From the NCBI GenBank assembly GCA_019916065.1, contig CM034241.1:19917541-19981540 (forward strand): 64,000 bases of DNA, in the 5' to 3' direction. Numbering within the stretch: position 1 is the stretch's first letter; every line of letters starts with the position of its first letter. Shown here in pieces: positions 31,729 to 41,997 of the stretch. A program made the position numbers and the translations under genes. The notes below the pieces were generated by a model, which made no database searches, was not told the origin of the DNA, and worked only from the letters and a program-made list of their open reading frames with translations. Source of the DNA: Vitellaria paradoxa. Its lineage: Eukaryota; Streptophyta; Magnoliopsida; Ericales; Sapotaceae.

Positions 31729-31800
31729 CCTTCTATTTATCTCTGTGTGTGATTGTGATTGATTGTTGGGATCCTCCATCACATATTAGCGAAATTTTAT
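31729..31800 (+). repeat. End of 5' LTR of the outer copia element
   Basis: 72 bp after the gap match the end of the LTR at 40104-41124 ('ccttctatttatctc' to 'attagcgaaatttta'), with several small differences. The rest is hidden in the gap. Confidence 0.75.
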
Positions 31801-31801
31801 T

Positions 31802-31814
31802 TGGTATCAGAGCA
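31802..31814 (+). promoter_or_regulatory. Primer-binding site, initiator tRNA-Met type
   Basis: TGGTATCAGAGCA follows the LTR end directly; this is the standard PBS of plant Ty1/copia elements. Confidence 0.85.
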
Positions 31815-31855
31815 AGTACGTTTTTAAGAACAAAACGTGATCTTGTTATTGTCTG

Positions 31856-33851
31856 ATGGATCTCCTATAGAAGGTGGTTCAAGCACGAGACCTCTGTGGT
31901 TTGATGGCACTAACTATGCTTATTGGAAAGTTTGAATGAGAGCTCATCTCATCTCATTAAATGTCAATGTGTGGCTGGCCAGTTGAAAAAGGTTTGGGTA
32001 AAACCAACTCACTCTGCAGACAACAAGACGGTTGAAAAGCCTATGGATGTGGGGACTAGGGCTGCACAAGAAAAGGCTGAATGGAACTACCAAGCCCTAA
32101 GTTCAATTTTCTGGTAGGTCTCCGCTGATGAGTTCCGAAGAATTTCAAGTTGTGAGATTGCCAAGGAAGCATGGACTATTCTCGAGTTAACTCACAAAGG
32201 CAACTCCACTATGAAGAAGTCAAAATTACAAAAGATTACTTCTAAATTTGAGAGCTTGAAGATGTCTGAAGATGAATTCTTTAATAGTTTTTACGCAAAG
32301 CTCTGCGATATTGTCAACTCTAGTTTCAATCAGGGAGAACCAATTCCAAATCAAAAGATTGTAAGTAGATTCTCTGATCCCTACCTATGTCTTTTCAAGC
32401 CAAAGTTACAGCTATTAAAGAGGCTAGGGATGTTGATTCAATGAGGGTGGAAGACTTGGTTGGCTCCCTACAGACTTATGAAGCCAACATGATCAAACCA
32501 AAGTCCAGAGGAGTTGCCCTAAAAATGGTGAAGGAAGACGAGTCCTCCTCTAGTAATGATAAGTCAATCCCTTGGCCTAAAGAAATTGCTATATATGCTA
32601 AGAAACTTAGAAAATTCTTCAAAAAGAAAGATAGCAAGCAAGGGAAGTCGAAAAAGAATGAGAAACTCAAAGGAAAGAAACCTTCGGAGAAGAAGAAGAA
32701 GAAGAAAGAGAACAAGTCTAAGGGCGTGAAGTGTTACGAGTGCCAAGGTTATGGTCACATAGCCCAAGATTGTGGAAACAAGAAAAGTAAAAAGAAGGTT
32801 CTCAATGCAACTCTTGATGATACAGATGATTCAAGTACCTCCTCTTCTTCAGAAGATTTTCCAGATAATTACACGGCTTTATGGTTAGAGCTAGTGCCCT
32901 TCAAATTCAGCCGAGTCATACTATTCTAAGAGCAAAAATGAAGAATCCTCCAAGAGTGAAATTGAAGAAAATTCAGATAAGGAAGTAGACGTTGAAGAGG
33001 CATATGAATAGCTGTACTAAGACTATCGAAGACTCCACAAGCAAAATGAGAAGTTGACCACGAAGAACAAGGTGTTGAAAAGGGAGAAAGTCAGTTTGAA
33101 AATTGCCCTAGAAGAATTGCAAGCTAGATTTGAAGGACTTGAAGCAAGCAAAAATTCTCAAGAGGAGTTGATAACAGCACTTAAGACCAAGATGGAACAA
33201 AAAGAAAAAGATGTGAAAGAGGCACATGGTAAGCTGCAATCCATGCAACTCAAGATGAATATTGCATCATCACAACTTGATGACATACTTGGGATGCAAA
33301 GGAGCCTGCGTGACAAAAGAGGACTTAGCTACATTGGCACGCAAGTAGACAATCTTAAAGCTAAAGCTACCCCCGGTTCCTCAAAGACAACTACTCCATA
33401 AACAGTCAAAACTCCCCAACCAAAGAAAGGTAATCAGTCTAGAGCCTATTCTCAGAAGCCCAAAGGTATGCCCCCTAACTTGCAATGTACATTTGTTCCT
33501 ATTTGTTTTCATTGTAGTATACCTGGACACACAAGACCACACTATCACAAACTTTATGGGCTTCCCCTATCTTATGTTGACACTAGGAATTCTTTGAAAT
33601 CTAATCCTCAAGTGTCAAATAGGTTTTATCCTTTAAGGTTTCAAAAGTCTTGTTTTGATTTTAAACCTTCCATGAATTGGCCAATGAGGAGAAACATAAA
33701 GAAAAATTTTTCAAAACCAATTGGTCCAAAACCCAACAATTCCAAGACTCAAAATGCTTTTCAAAAATTAAGAACTGTTTGGGTTAGGAAGAGTGAACTC
33801 TATGTCACCCACACCCCTAAGAATCTTGAAGGTGTGAGCCTTAATATGTAG
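31856..33851 (+). pseudogene. Decayed copia gag (outer element)
   Basis: Follows the inner gag (34889-37018) along its whole length: an N-terminal EGGSSTRPLWFDGTNYAYWK block, a UBN2-type gag core in pieces (31923-32460), a K-rich tract, zinc knuckle CYECQGYGHIAQDC (about 32732-32773), an acidic S/D stretch, a coiled coil (33054-33400), a second cysteine motif CFHCSIPGHTRPHCHKL-like (about 33507-33550, with one Cys replaced by Tyr), and a tail WVRKSEL. It has an early frameshift after the ATG at 31856, a TGA in place of an Arg codon near 31936 and further breaks. It stops at 33851 without reaching a protease motif. Confidence 0.8.
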
Positions 33852-34076
33852 AGGCAAATTTTTTTTTATGAACTAGGCTGTGCGTCATTGTTTATTTTTT
33901 TTCCTAGTTCTATGAAATCACGTAGATTAGATACTTCTTAATTTTTTTTTTGAGATTATTAATTTTTTTTTGGGTGCAATATTATTCTTTGTGATATTCT
34001 TGCATGTTCTATTACTTCACACACACTTCAAAATCACAGGATTAAAATTTTTGATTTACATAGTGGTCATAAATTT
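33852..34076 (+). other. Non-coding DNA of the outer element before the nested insertion
   Basis: AT-rich, with T-runs and no coding potential. It ends in the target duplication AATTT (34072-34076) of the nested element. Confidence 0.6.
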
Positions 34077-34832
34077 TGTAAAGTCTTGTGGCAAATCCAA
34101 TCAAAATATTAGTTAAATTAGGAATGCTATTAAAGTTTCCTAAAGTGATGCAAATTGAAGATTTGAAGAATTCTGAACAATTAAGGAGATAAAGTTAATC
34201 GAGTTGACCAAGATTTTGAAGAATTCTAATTGGTGTGAAGGATTACAAAACCTAATGGAATTCGGACGCAGATTTCTGGAACGTGAATGAAATTCCAGTG
34301 TACCTCGCAGGCACGGCGCGGGGAGCACAAGGGTGCGCCAGTGTTATTTCCTAAAGCGCAAAAATTTCAGTGCAGGTCGCAGGCTGGAGGATGGGAGCGC
34401 GAGGGATCGAGCTATGAATATTTTGTTCGGATTCAATTTCCTATTTTGCCAAACTAGGGCAACTTTGTAATCCTATATATATGTGAAACCAACTCTGTTA
34501 TTGGGAGAGGTGGAAGAACATATTATAAGGACCTAGAGAAAGAGTCTTTGATTATTGAGAGCTTTCATGTTCTTTCTCTAAATTTGTCTTGTATTTTCTT
34601 TTCATTTTCTGTGTGAGGCAGAAAGCCTGCTTGTAGGGTTTATCGAGTGATTCGAGCAAGAGTGACGAAAGGATTCGTGCGAGTGATTCGTAGAGAGTCT
34701 GAGTAGAGTCTTGTAACCCGTTGATAGTGGGATTGTAAATAGAGGTTTTTCTCCCTGTGATAGGGTTTCCTCGTTATTCTCTTGTGTGATTACTTTCACT
34801 ATGTGTGTGATTGTGTGGGTTTGGAATTTTCA
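34077..34832 (+). repeat. 5' LTR of the nested element
   Basis: Starts TGTAAAGTC and ends TTTTCA. A TATA box (CTATATATATG) lies near 34472-34482, and transcription would run into the gag on the plus strand. About five transitions separate it from the 3' LTR. It contains a GC-rich block (34306-34410) unlike its AT-rich surroundings. Confidence 0.9.
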
Positions 34833-34834
34833 AT

Positions 34835-34847
34835 TGGTATCAGAGCA
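34835..34847 (+). promoter_or_regulatory. Primer-binding site, initiator tRNA-Met type
   Basis: TGGTATCAGAGCA, two bases after the LTR end. The same site occurs in the outer element. Confidence 0.9.
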
Positions 34848-34888
34848 GGTCACTCTAAGTTCTTGAGTGAAGATCTTCGTCCAAACCA

Positions 34889-37018
34889 ATGGATCCACCA
34901 CGTGAAGGAGGTTCAAGCACTAGACCCCCTTGGTTTGACGGCTCAAACTATTCATACTGGAAGGTAAGAATGCAAGCTTTTCTTTTGGGAATTAATTACA
35001 AAGTCTGGATGTCAATAGTTAAAGGATGGGAAGAACCGACCCATGAAGTTGACGGAAGAATCGAACAAAAGTCAATTCAGACGTGGACTAAAACTGAGCA
35101 AGAGAGTTCGGAGTGGAACTTCAAAGCCTTGAGTGCCATATTTTCTGCAGTTTGCCCTAATGAATTCTGCCGCATCTCAAGTTGTACGAGTGCCCGAAAA
35201 GCGTGGTTAATTCTACAAAGTACACATGAAGGGAACGAACAAGTCAAAACCAGCAAGCTTCAAAAACTCACTTCTGAGTTTGAGGGACTAAGGATGAATG
35301 AAGACGAAAGGTTTGATGACTTTTATGTCCGGCTCAGTCACATTGTTAATTCATGCCATAACCTTGGAGAACCTATTCCAGAATACAAAGTGGTACGTAA
35401 AATTTTACGTTCTCTTCCACGAGTGTTTGATTCTAAAGTCACAGCAATAGAAGAAGTCAGAGATGTGAACTCCATGAGAATAGAAGACCTTGTGGGATCC
35501 TTGCAAACGTTTGAAGCAAATATGGTGAAACCTCGCAAAGCGTCAAAAGGTATTGCTCTAAAGACAGTGGAAGAAGAAAGTGATGAAGAGGAGTCGGATA
35601 AAGAAATGGCGCTTGTGGCTAAAAGATTCGTAAGATATATGAGGAAGAAGGGTTTATTTAATAAGAATAACAAGAATGAGTCACAATCTCAAGAAAAAGG
35701 AAAGAAGATCAAGAAGATTGAATCTGGGGAAGAAAACAAGAAGAACAAGATCAAGTGTTTTGAGTGTCATGGATATGGACACTTTGCTCAAGACTGTGCA
35801 AACAAAAAGATGAAAAAGAAACAAGTCAAAGTCATGAATGCTACATTAGATGATGAACCCAGTTCAGATGAATCATCTTCAGCAGTATCCTCAAATGATG
35901 AAGGTAATTTTGTTGCTTTTATGGCGTCTCACTCTTCGTCTGCAGGAACTCCATCTGGATCTCAAAGCGACACCGATATATCTAATCATGAAGATGATGA
36001 CTCTGAGGATGAATTCAATAATGACTTGCAAGTGGCCTATGATGCTCTCATTGTCGAATACAGTAAGGTAAAGAAACAAAGACAAGCCCAACATACCCGC
36101 AACAGTAAACTCCGAAGTGAACGAGATTCCTTAAAGACAGAGAATGAAAAACTCACAGGTAAAATATCTATTTTGGAATCTGACAAAACTTCTCAGTCTC
36201 ATAGTGCAGAAAAGTTCAAAGAAAAACTTGAAGAAAAGAATAAAAAGATTGATGAATTGGAGAAAGCTGTTGAAGAACTTCAGGATGAGGTCAGTAAGCT
36301 GAAAGAAAAGATCAAGAGTGATGAGAAGATAATTGAAAGAATGAACTCCAGTTCACAAAAACTTGAAGAAATTTGGAGCCAACAACGAACACATGGAGAC
36401 AAAGCAGGCTTAGGCTACACTGGAGGGAAAAATACAATTGTTTCATTATCATCAGCGCCTTCAGTAGTAGAAGAGGTTGTTTCAAAACCTGCAGCCAATC
36501 CCAAGACCTTCCATAAGTCTGCTGCACCACCAAAGAAGAGTTTTGAAAAGAATAAACACTATCAGCATCCTCCTCACATAGTGAAAGGTATGCATTTTGC
36601 TAGATCCCAATCCCTTGTACTTGTTTGTCACCATTGTGGAATCAAAGGTCATATATGCCCAAACTGTCACAAACTCTATGGTCTTCCTTTAAACTATGTT
36701 AAAAATTTTTCAAAAAACCCTGAGCCTAGAGTCCCTGTGAAGAATAAATTTCAAGTGTTTTCAGAAGATTGTTACAAAAACTCACGTCCTTTTCAAAAAC
36801 AAAACAGTCCAATATTTCGAAGAGGTACAAATTTCAAATTTGTTGAGAAAAAGAATTTTCATAAAAGTCAAAAACGTGAGGAAAAACCTGTCAAGATAAC
36901 TGGTCTTAAAACTAGAGCTATTTGGGTTAGAAAGTCAGATTTAAATTGTTTTGTTTCACAAAATGCCCTTCGCTTTGAGTCTCTAAGAAAATCTGTAGGC
37001 ATTTGTACACAACATTGA
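34889..37018 (+). CDS. Sirevirus-like Gag protein (709 aa), no pol attached
   Basis: Would form the particle that packages element RNA. N-terminal PPWFDGSNYSYWKVRM block (about residues 12-27) opens the copia gag core (UBN2/DUF4219 type, to about 200). Zinc knuckle CFECHGYGHFAQDC lies at about 289-302. It is followed by an acidic S/D/E stretch, a long coiled coil (about 395-500) and a second CCHC motif CHHCGIKGHICPNC (about 580). The tail contains IWVRKSDLNCFVS. In autonomous relatives as I recall them this tail leads directly into the protease (WYFDSGCSRHMTG-type motif). Here it ends in a stop at 37018 and no protease sequence follows in any frame. The ATG is 41 bp after the PBS. No internal stop or frameshift. 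Confidence 0.9.
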   Translation: MDPPREGGSSTRPPWFDGSNYSYWKVRMQAFLLGINYKVWMSIVKGWEEPTHEVDGRIEQKSIQTWTKTEQESSEWNFKALSAIFSAVCPNEFCRISSCTSARKAWLILQSTHEGNEQVKTSKLQKLTSEFEGLRMNEDERFDDFYVRLSHIVNSCHNLGEPIPEYKVVRKILRSLPRVFDSKVTAIEEVRDVNSMRIEDLVGSLQTFEANMVKPRKASKGIALKTVEEESDEEESDKEMALVAKRFVRYMRKKGLFNKNNKNESQSQEKGKKIKKIESGEENKKNKIKCFECHGYGHFAQDCANKKMKKKQVKVMNATLDDEPSSDESSSAVSSNDEGNFVAFMASHSSSAGTPSGSQSDTDISNHEDDDSEDEFNNDLQVAYDALIVEYSKVKKQRQAQHTRNSKLRSERDSLKTENEKLTGKISILESDKTSQSHSAEKFKEKLEEKNKKIDELEKAVEELQDEVSKLKEKIKSDEKIIERMNSSSQKLEEIWSQQRTHGDKAGLGYTGGKNTIVSLSSAPSVVEEVVSKPAANPKTFHKSAAPPKKSFEKNKHYQHPPHIVKGMHFARSQSLVLVCHHCGIKGHICPNCHKLYGLPLNYVKNFSKNPEPRVPVKNKFQVFSEDCYKNSRPFQKQNSPIFRRGTNFKFVEKKNFHKSQKREEKPVKITGLKTRAIWVRKSDLNCFVSQNALRFESLRKSVGICTQH

Positions 37019-38177
37019 AATCTAAAAGATAAGTTAGAAGTTCATTGATTAAGTTGAAAATATTTTATGACTTCTATACTGTTACCTGTACATTAAATCT
37101 TCCAAATTCATCGATTTCAATGAGTTCATAATTTTCGCATTCCTTGTAAATTGATACGAAGTGTTTTGGTGATTTTTGTCATAATTTTGAAGTGCTTCCT
37201 ATTACACTTGACTGTACATGCATATATCTCTTTCTCTTCTTTTCCACGAATCAAGGGTTATTGTTTGATGTGTTTAAAAAATGTTGAGGAGCCTGATATG
37301 TGCATATCAAAGTTATGCATCATATAAATAAAAAAAAACAAACAAACAAACAAACAAACAAACTTGGAAAGGGCTACCGGTGGGACCAGTGAGAAGCCCC
37401 TTAATGACTCGTTGATTGTTAAGGAATAGCTACCTGCCCATAAGCGTGTGAAAGCCGCCAAGTGTTAAAAAAAAAAAAGGAAGGTTGGCTCTCAATTCAT
37501 TTGGTACATCAAATTTAACTTTTTGAGTCTATGATTTGTTTGAGGGGGAGCCTATATGTATATTATAGTCAAAAACTCACACGTGCACAAGCATTTGTTC
37601 AATTTTATGACTTATTTCACCTCTCGACACAGAATTGACAATTTTCTTGGAAAATCAAAATGTGAATCTTTGAATTTATGAAGGGTGAGAGATTGATATA
37701 CATGTATTGGTATAGTGGAATTAAAAGTTTTTTTTTAACATTTTTTAGTGAATTCTTCTACTATCTCTTTTTAGTTTTGATTGTCTGTGTCCAAATCTGC
37801 ACTTACACGTATTTTCCTGAGAGCCTCGTAGGCAGGGCGCAGGAGATCCTCCCTCACATTATTCTGATGTCACACTTAGAAGAGGTCGTGTCATGTATGC
37901 CATACTCATGGGTCTTCGGTTTGATCTTGCCTTATTTTTGTGCACTTGTCTTTTCCATATCAAAAAGGGGGAGTCATTTCAAGTTATGTATGTAATATGT
38001 GAACGTGTTTCGGCTATGGCATGATATTTTATGTATAATGTGCTTTGGTAATGATATCATTGATCATTTCTATATTATTCCACATGGTGCCTTGATGTGT
38101 GTGTTCAGTACGTGCAGAATTTGAGCAGAATTTAAAATTTAACTTAAGTTTTAATATGGAATTGCCAAGGGGGAGAT
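37019..38177 (+). other. Non-coding region of the nested element with conserved module and repeated polypurine tracts
   Basis: No pol. Contains an (AAAC)n microsatellite (37335-37361), a module 'cttggaaagggctacc ... gtgtgaaagccgccaagt' (37362-37466) that recurs in the outer element (39117-39251), and three purine tracts with GAGGGGGAG or AAGGGGGAG cores (about 37542-37551, 37966-37974 and 38168-38176), the last next to the 3' LTR. Confidence 0.7.
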
Positions 38178-38933
38178 TGTAAAGTCTTGTGGCAAATCCA
38201 ATCAAAATATTAGTTAAATTAGGAATGCTATTAAAGTTTCCTAAAGTGATGCAAATTGAAGATTTGAAGAATTCTGAACAATTAAGGAGATAAAGTTAAT
38301 CGAGTTGACCAAGATTTTGAAGAATTCTAATTGGTGTAAAGGATTACAAAACCTAATGGAATTCGGACGCAAATTTCTGGAACGTGAATGAAATTCCAGT
38401 GTACCTCGCAGGCACGGCGCGGGGAGCGCAAGGGTGCGCCAGTGTTATTTCCTAAAGCGCAAAAATTTCAGTGCAGGTCGTAGGCTGGAGGATGGGAGCG
38501 CGAGGGATCGAGCTATGAATATTTTGTTCGGATTCAATTTCCTATTTTGCCAAACTAGGGCAACTTTGTAATCCTATATATATGTGAAACCAACTCTGTT
38601 ATTGGGAGAGGTGGAAGAACATATTATAAGGACCTAGAGAAAGAGTCTTTGATTATTGAGAGCTTTCATGTTCTTTCTCTAAATTTGTCTTGTATTTTCT
38701 TTTCACTTTCTGTGTGAGGCAGAAAGCCTGCTTGTAGGGTTTATCGAGTGATTCGAGCAAGAGTGACGAAAGGATTCGTGCGAGTGATTCGTAGAGAGTC
38801 TGAGTAGAGTCTTGTAACCCGTTGATAGTGGGATTGTAAATAGAGGTTTTTCTCCCTGTGATAGGGTTTCCTCGTTATTCTCTTGTGTGATTACTTTCAC
38901 TATGTGTGTGATTGTGTGGGTTTGGAATTTTCA
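38178..38933 (+). repeat. 3' LTR of the nested element
   Basis: Same length as the 5' LTR, differing by about five transitions. Followed by the target duplication AATTT at 38934-38938. TATA box near 38573-38583. Confidence 0.9.
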
Positions 38934-38938
38934 AATTT

Positions 38939-40103
38939 GAATTACTTGATGAACTTGAATCTTATGTTTTGTTGTTCCTTGTCATGGTAGTGGTGTGCCA
39001 ATTATAATTACACGAACTTTAGTACCTCATGAGAAATATTTTTTTCCACTACTCAATTAGTTTAATAAATTCTCCTTTTTGGATTATTGGTTGCTTTTGA
39101 GCTTACATCTTATATAACTTGGAAAGGGTTGCCATAAAGGATAGAGTGAAAGCTAGCCTGTTGACGTGTGGGTTATCAAAATAATCACCCTCTGGGTTTG
39201 ACTATACAGGAAGAAGGCTACCTAGCCATAAGTGTGTGAAAGCCACCGAGTAAAAATTAAAAAAAAAGGGGGTGAATTTGGCGGATGAAAATTGAAAAAT
39301 TGGTATTTAGTTGAAAACATTAATTTGAGGATAAACGAGTTGAAGAGCTAACATTGCATATCTTACTCAATTCAATTCAATGTCCAAAAGGAGCAATTTT
39401 AAAATTCATGCGAGTATGTGAAAAATATTAATCATGTTGCACTTAAACTTTATTTCACACATCGCACAGGCATTTGACCATTGGTATGACATGTGTGAAC
39501 AACTTATGACATAAATAATTGGGTGATTCTTGGAATTCTTATTTGTTGCTATTTATGTATGGTCAAAATTTTGAAACTATGTTTCGTTTTGTGTTTGGGA
39601 AAATAGAACTTGGAATGATTTGATCAAGATTACCCATTGTGCCTAATTTTTTGTCAATTTATGTCAAAAAGGGGGAGATATAGAGTTAAGGGGGAGAATG
39701 CTTGAAATGAATTTTGTTTATTAAGGGGGAGTCAATCATTCAATCATTTTTATTAAGGGGGAGTCAACCTTTCAATCATTTTTTTAATATGTGTAGATTA
39801 ATTAAGGGGGAGAATATTTTGTTTCATCTTTTGTGTCATTTTTTTTATAATGTTTTTTAATTATTATTTGTTGCCACATGCTGCCGTGATCAGTTTGCTT
39901 AGATGTGCAGCAAAACAGGATAAAGATTGAATCATGTTAATGGAATGGATGACAATTGGAACATGTCTAAGTGTGCGGTCATACAGGTTAATAAATTGGA
40001 ACTTGTTGATGGATGACAAATTTACTAAGGCCTTAATCTAGTATATGAACTTTCTTGTAATTTCATTTTTGAATTTTGACATAGAATTGCCAAAGGGGGA
40101 GAT
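38939..40103 (+). other. Non-coding 3' region of the outer element with multiplied polypurine tracts
   Basis: Contains the shared module 'acttggaaagggttgcc ... gtgtgaaagccaccgagt' (39117-39251). Five tracts with an AAGGGGGAG core follow (39669-39677, 39689-39697, 39724-39732, 39755-39763, 39803-39811) and a last one before the LTR (about 40093-40101). No pol sequence. Confidence 0.7.
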
Positions 40104-41124
40104 TGTTAAGGCTAAATTTGTAAATTGGCAAATCCATGATCAAATAGAAGTATCTATAGTTTAGACTTAGTGTAGGTTGAGACACTAGAGTCTTAAATAG
40201 ATTAGAATTCTAAAAGGCCTTAGAAAATCAAATTTCCATAATGGCTGGGAGTCCTAAAGAGATTAGGAAGTCCTGAAGAGGTTCGGAACTGAATAACGCA
40301 TGAAGAATGCACTTGGCCATGGGAAAAAGCCGAGAAAGATTAAGCCGTGTGGGAAGGCTACTCTGAGTCACGGGAAGACAACGGGAAGGCCGCGGGTGCG
40401 CCCTTCTCGTGAGGTACCAGCATGATAGCTTTCTGTTCTCAACTTCCAACATGATTTTCACCTTGAAGACGATGGATTCAAGCTTCGGCTAAACCACAAA
40501 AGTTCTAGCCCTTTGAGTCTTCTTTCCAACCCAAAAAGAATCAGGTCAATCTGAATTGTGAGTGAAAGGATATGGTCAAAATACTGACAGGGTGTCGAGC
40601 TGAAACTTCAGCTGCACACCACTTCAATAGCCCCAGCTGCCTCTGATGATCTATATATATCTCATGCCGTTTTCAAGGGGAAAAAAAGGAAAGAGAAGAG
40701 ACACACACACAGAGAGAATGTACTTTATGTTTGTGAGCTTGAAAGTTTAATGATTCTCTCAACAGCTTAGCCTTCATTGTTCGTGTTCAATCTGAAGGAG
40801 TTCGAATTTGAGGTTTGTGAACGCTGTGGATTCAGCAAAGCTACCGAGGATTTGGTGTTGAGCCTTCGAGGAGTCAAAGAGCTTTCGCTAGAGGAGTTGG
40901 TGCATCAAGGAGTTGAGCAAATGTCAACGACAGTATAGAGTCGAGGAGTCGATCTATAGAGAGTTTGAGTTTGTAATCAACGTTCGTTTATTCTAGTGAA
41001 AGTTTTGTTTGAGATTTTCCTTCGTGGGTTACCTCGTTTTGTATATCTTGCCTTCTATTTATCTCAGGGTGTGATTGTGATTGGTTGTTTGGGATCTCCA
41101 TCAGCATATTAGCGAAATTTTATT
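40104..41124 (+). repeat. 3' LTR of the outer copia element
   Basis: Starts TGTTAAGGC after the polypurine tract. Its end is placed where the match to the 5' LTR remnant stops (about 41124). TATA box CTATATATATC near 40652-40662. About 1.02 kb. The element end cannot be checked by target duplication because its 5' flank is in the gap. Confidence 0.75.
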
Positions 41125-41997
41125 TTCTATACGTCATATATGTGAGTAAGAAGCATAGAAACCCTACCTTAAGTGAAGAAACAGAGGAAACAATAAGTTG
41201 AGCGAAGTCTATAACTTCACTGGCTAGCCCAAAAAACTTTAAGTAGATCGTATACCCAAACCATTAATCCTAACAACAAATTAATTGCACACACATATTT
41301 AATATTGGTTTAATTTCATTCATACAAAATTAATTTGAGTTTGGTTGAGATTTGAACAACTTACCAAACCTTAGTGTCTTTCAGCTTTCTTCCCAGTTCT
41401 CTCTTCTTCCTTCTGACCAAATTCTCTCTCTATCTCCTCTATTACACATACATATACACATATATTCTTGTAGAACAAGCCAGCAACAGTGGCCTATCTC
41501 TCTCTCCTACATTCTGTCATAGTAACTTGGAAAGGCTGACATGGAAACAACTGGGTGTAAATTAAACTAACAGAGGCAGGATCTGACCCAGCAAAATCTC
41601 AGGTGCCTGACCCTTCTTTGGCGTCTGCCCACCATCGCGTGCGCCTACGAAAGTTCTTCTCGTGCACCCATGATTGTGTGCGCCCATGGAAACTTCCTCC
41701 TGTGCACCCACCCTTACTTGCACCTATGAAAACTTTCTCCCATGTGCCCAAGACCTCCATCTCTTAGCCAATTGTGTAACCTTCACATTCTTAGGCCCAA
41801 CATATTATATAAGCACAATAAGCTCAAAAATTTTCAAATTGAGCACAAATAAATTTATTTATCTTCCATTCCACCATACCTATTTCTAAAATTACTTAAT
41901 TATGAAAATAGAAATTCCCAGGTTATCAAAGTAAACGCATGAGGGAGTGCATGTGAGATAATCTTTTTATTGCAAATATCTTTCTTGTAGGATTAAA
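41125..41997. other. Non-coding DNA left of the Ty3 element, probably including its leader or LTR
   Basis: No gene is recognised. Some of it is probably the LTR and leader of the Ty3 element that starts coding at 41998, but no matching LTR could be aligned by eye. It contains a short three-copy repeat (41636-41756). Confidence 0.35.
41636..41756. repeat. Three-copy ~40-bp tandem repeat
   Basis: Variants of 'gtgcgcccatggaaacttc' followed by 'ctcctgtgcaccca' occur three times with about 40-bp spacing, GC-rich in an AT-rich setting. Confidence 0.55.

Larger units (their letters stand above)
34077..38933 (+). mobile_element. Nested Sirevirus-like element with intact gag only (TR-GAG type)
   Basis: Two 756-bp LTRs (34077-34832 and 38178-38933) with TG...CA ends, a 5-bp target duplication AATTT (34072-34076 and 38934-38938), a PBS (34835-34847), one intact 709-codon gag frame and a polypurine tract before the 3' LTR. 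The 1.16 kb between the gag stop and the 3' LTR has no protease, integrase, RT or RNase H. The LTRs differ at about five positions, all transitions, so insertion is recent. Movement would need enzymes in trans. Confidence 0.9.
31729..41124 (+). mobile_element. Outer Sirevirus-like Ty1/copia element, gag-only
   Basis: 5' LTR remnant (31729-31800), initiator tRNA-Met-type PBS (31802-31814), a decayed gag (31856-33851), non-coding DNA, a second element nested at 34077-38933, more non-coding DNA with repeated polypurine tracts (38939-40103), and a 3' LTR (40104-41124). Without the nested element the internal region is about 3.4 kb and contains no protease, integrase or RT. The gag type, PBS and multiplied polypurine tracts fit the Sirevirus lineage. 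It has the structure of a terminal-repeat retrotransposon with GAG only. Confidence 0.7.

Noticed and set aside
32476..32767. Minus-strand F/L-rich membrane-like ORFs
   Set aside because: Antisense of the lysine-rich tract in the copia gag.
34602..34799. 65-aa ORF, found again at 38703-38900
   Set aside because: It is the same stretch of the two LTRs, so the duplicate is expected and does not show a gene.
37335..37361. (AAAC)n run as a functional site
   Set aside because: Ordinary microsatellite; too variable to carry meaning without copy comparison.
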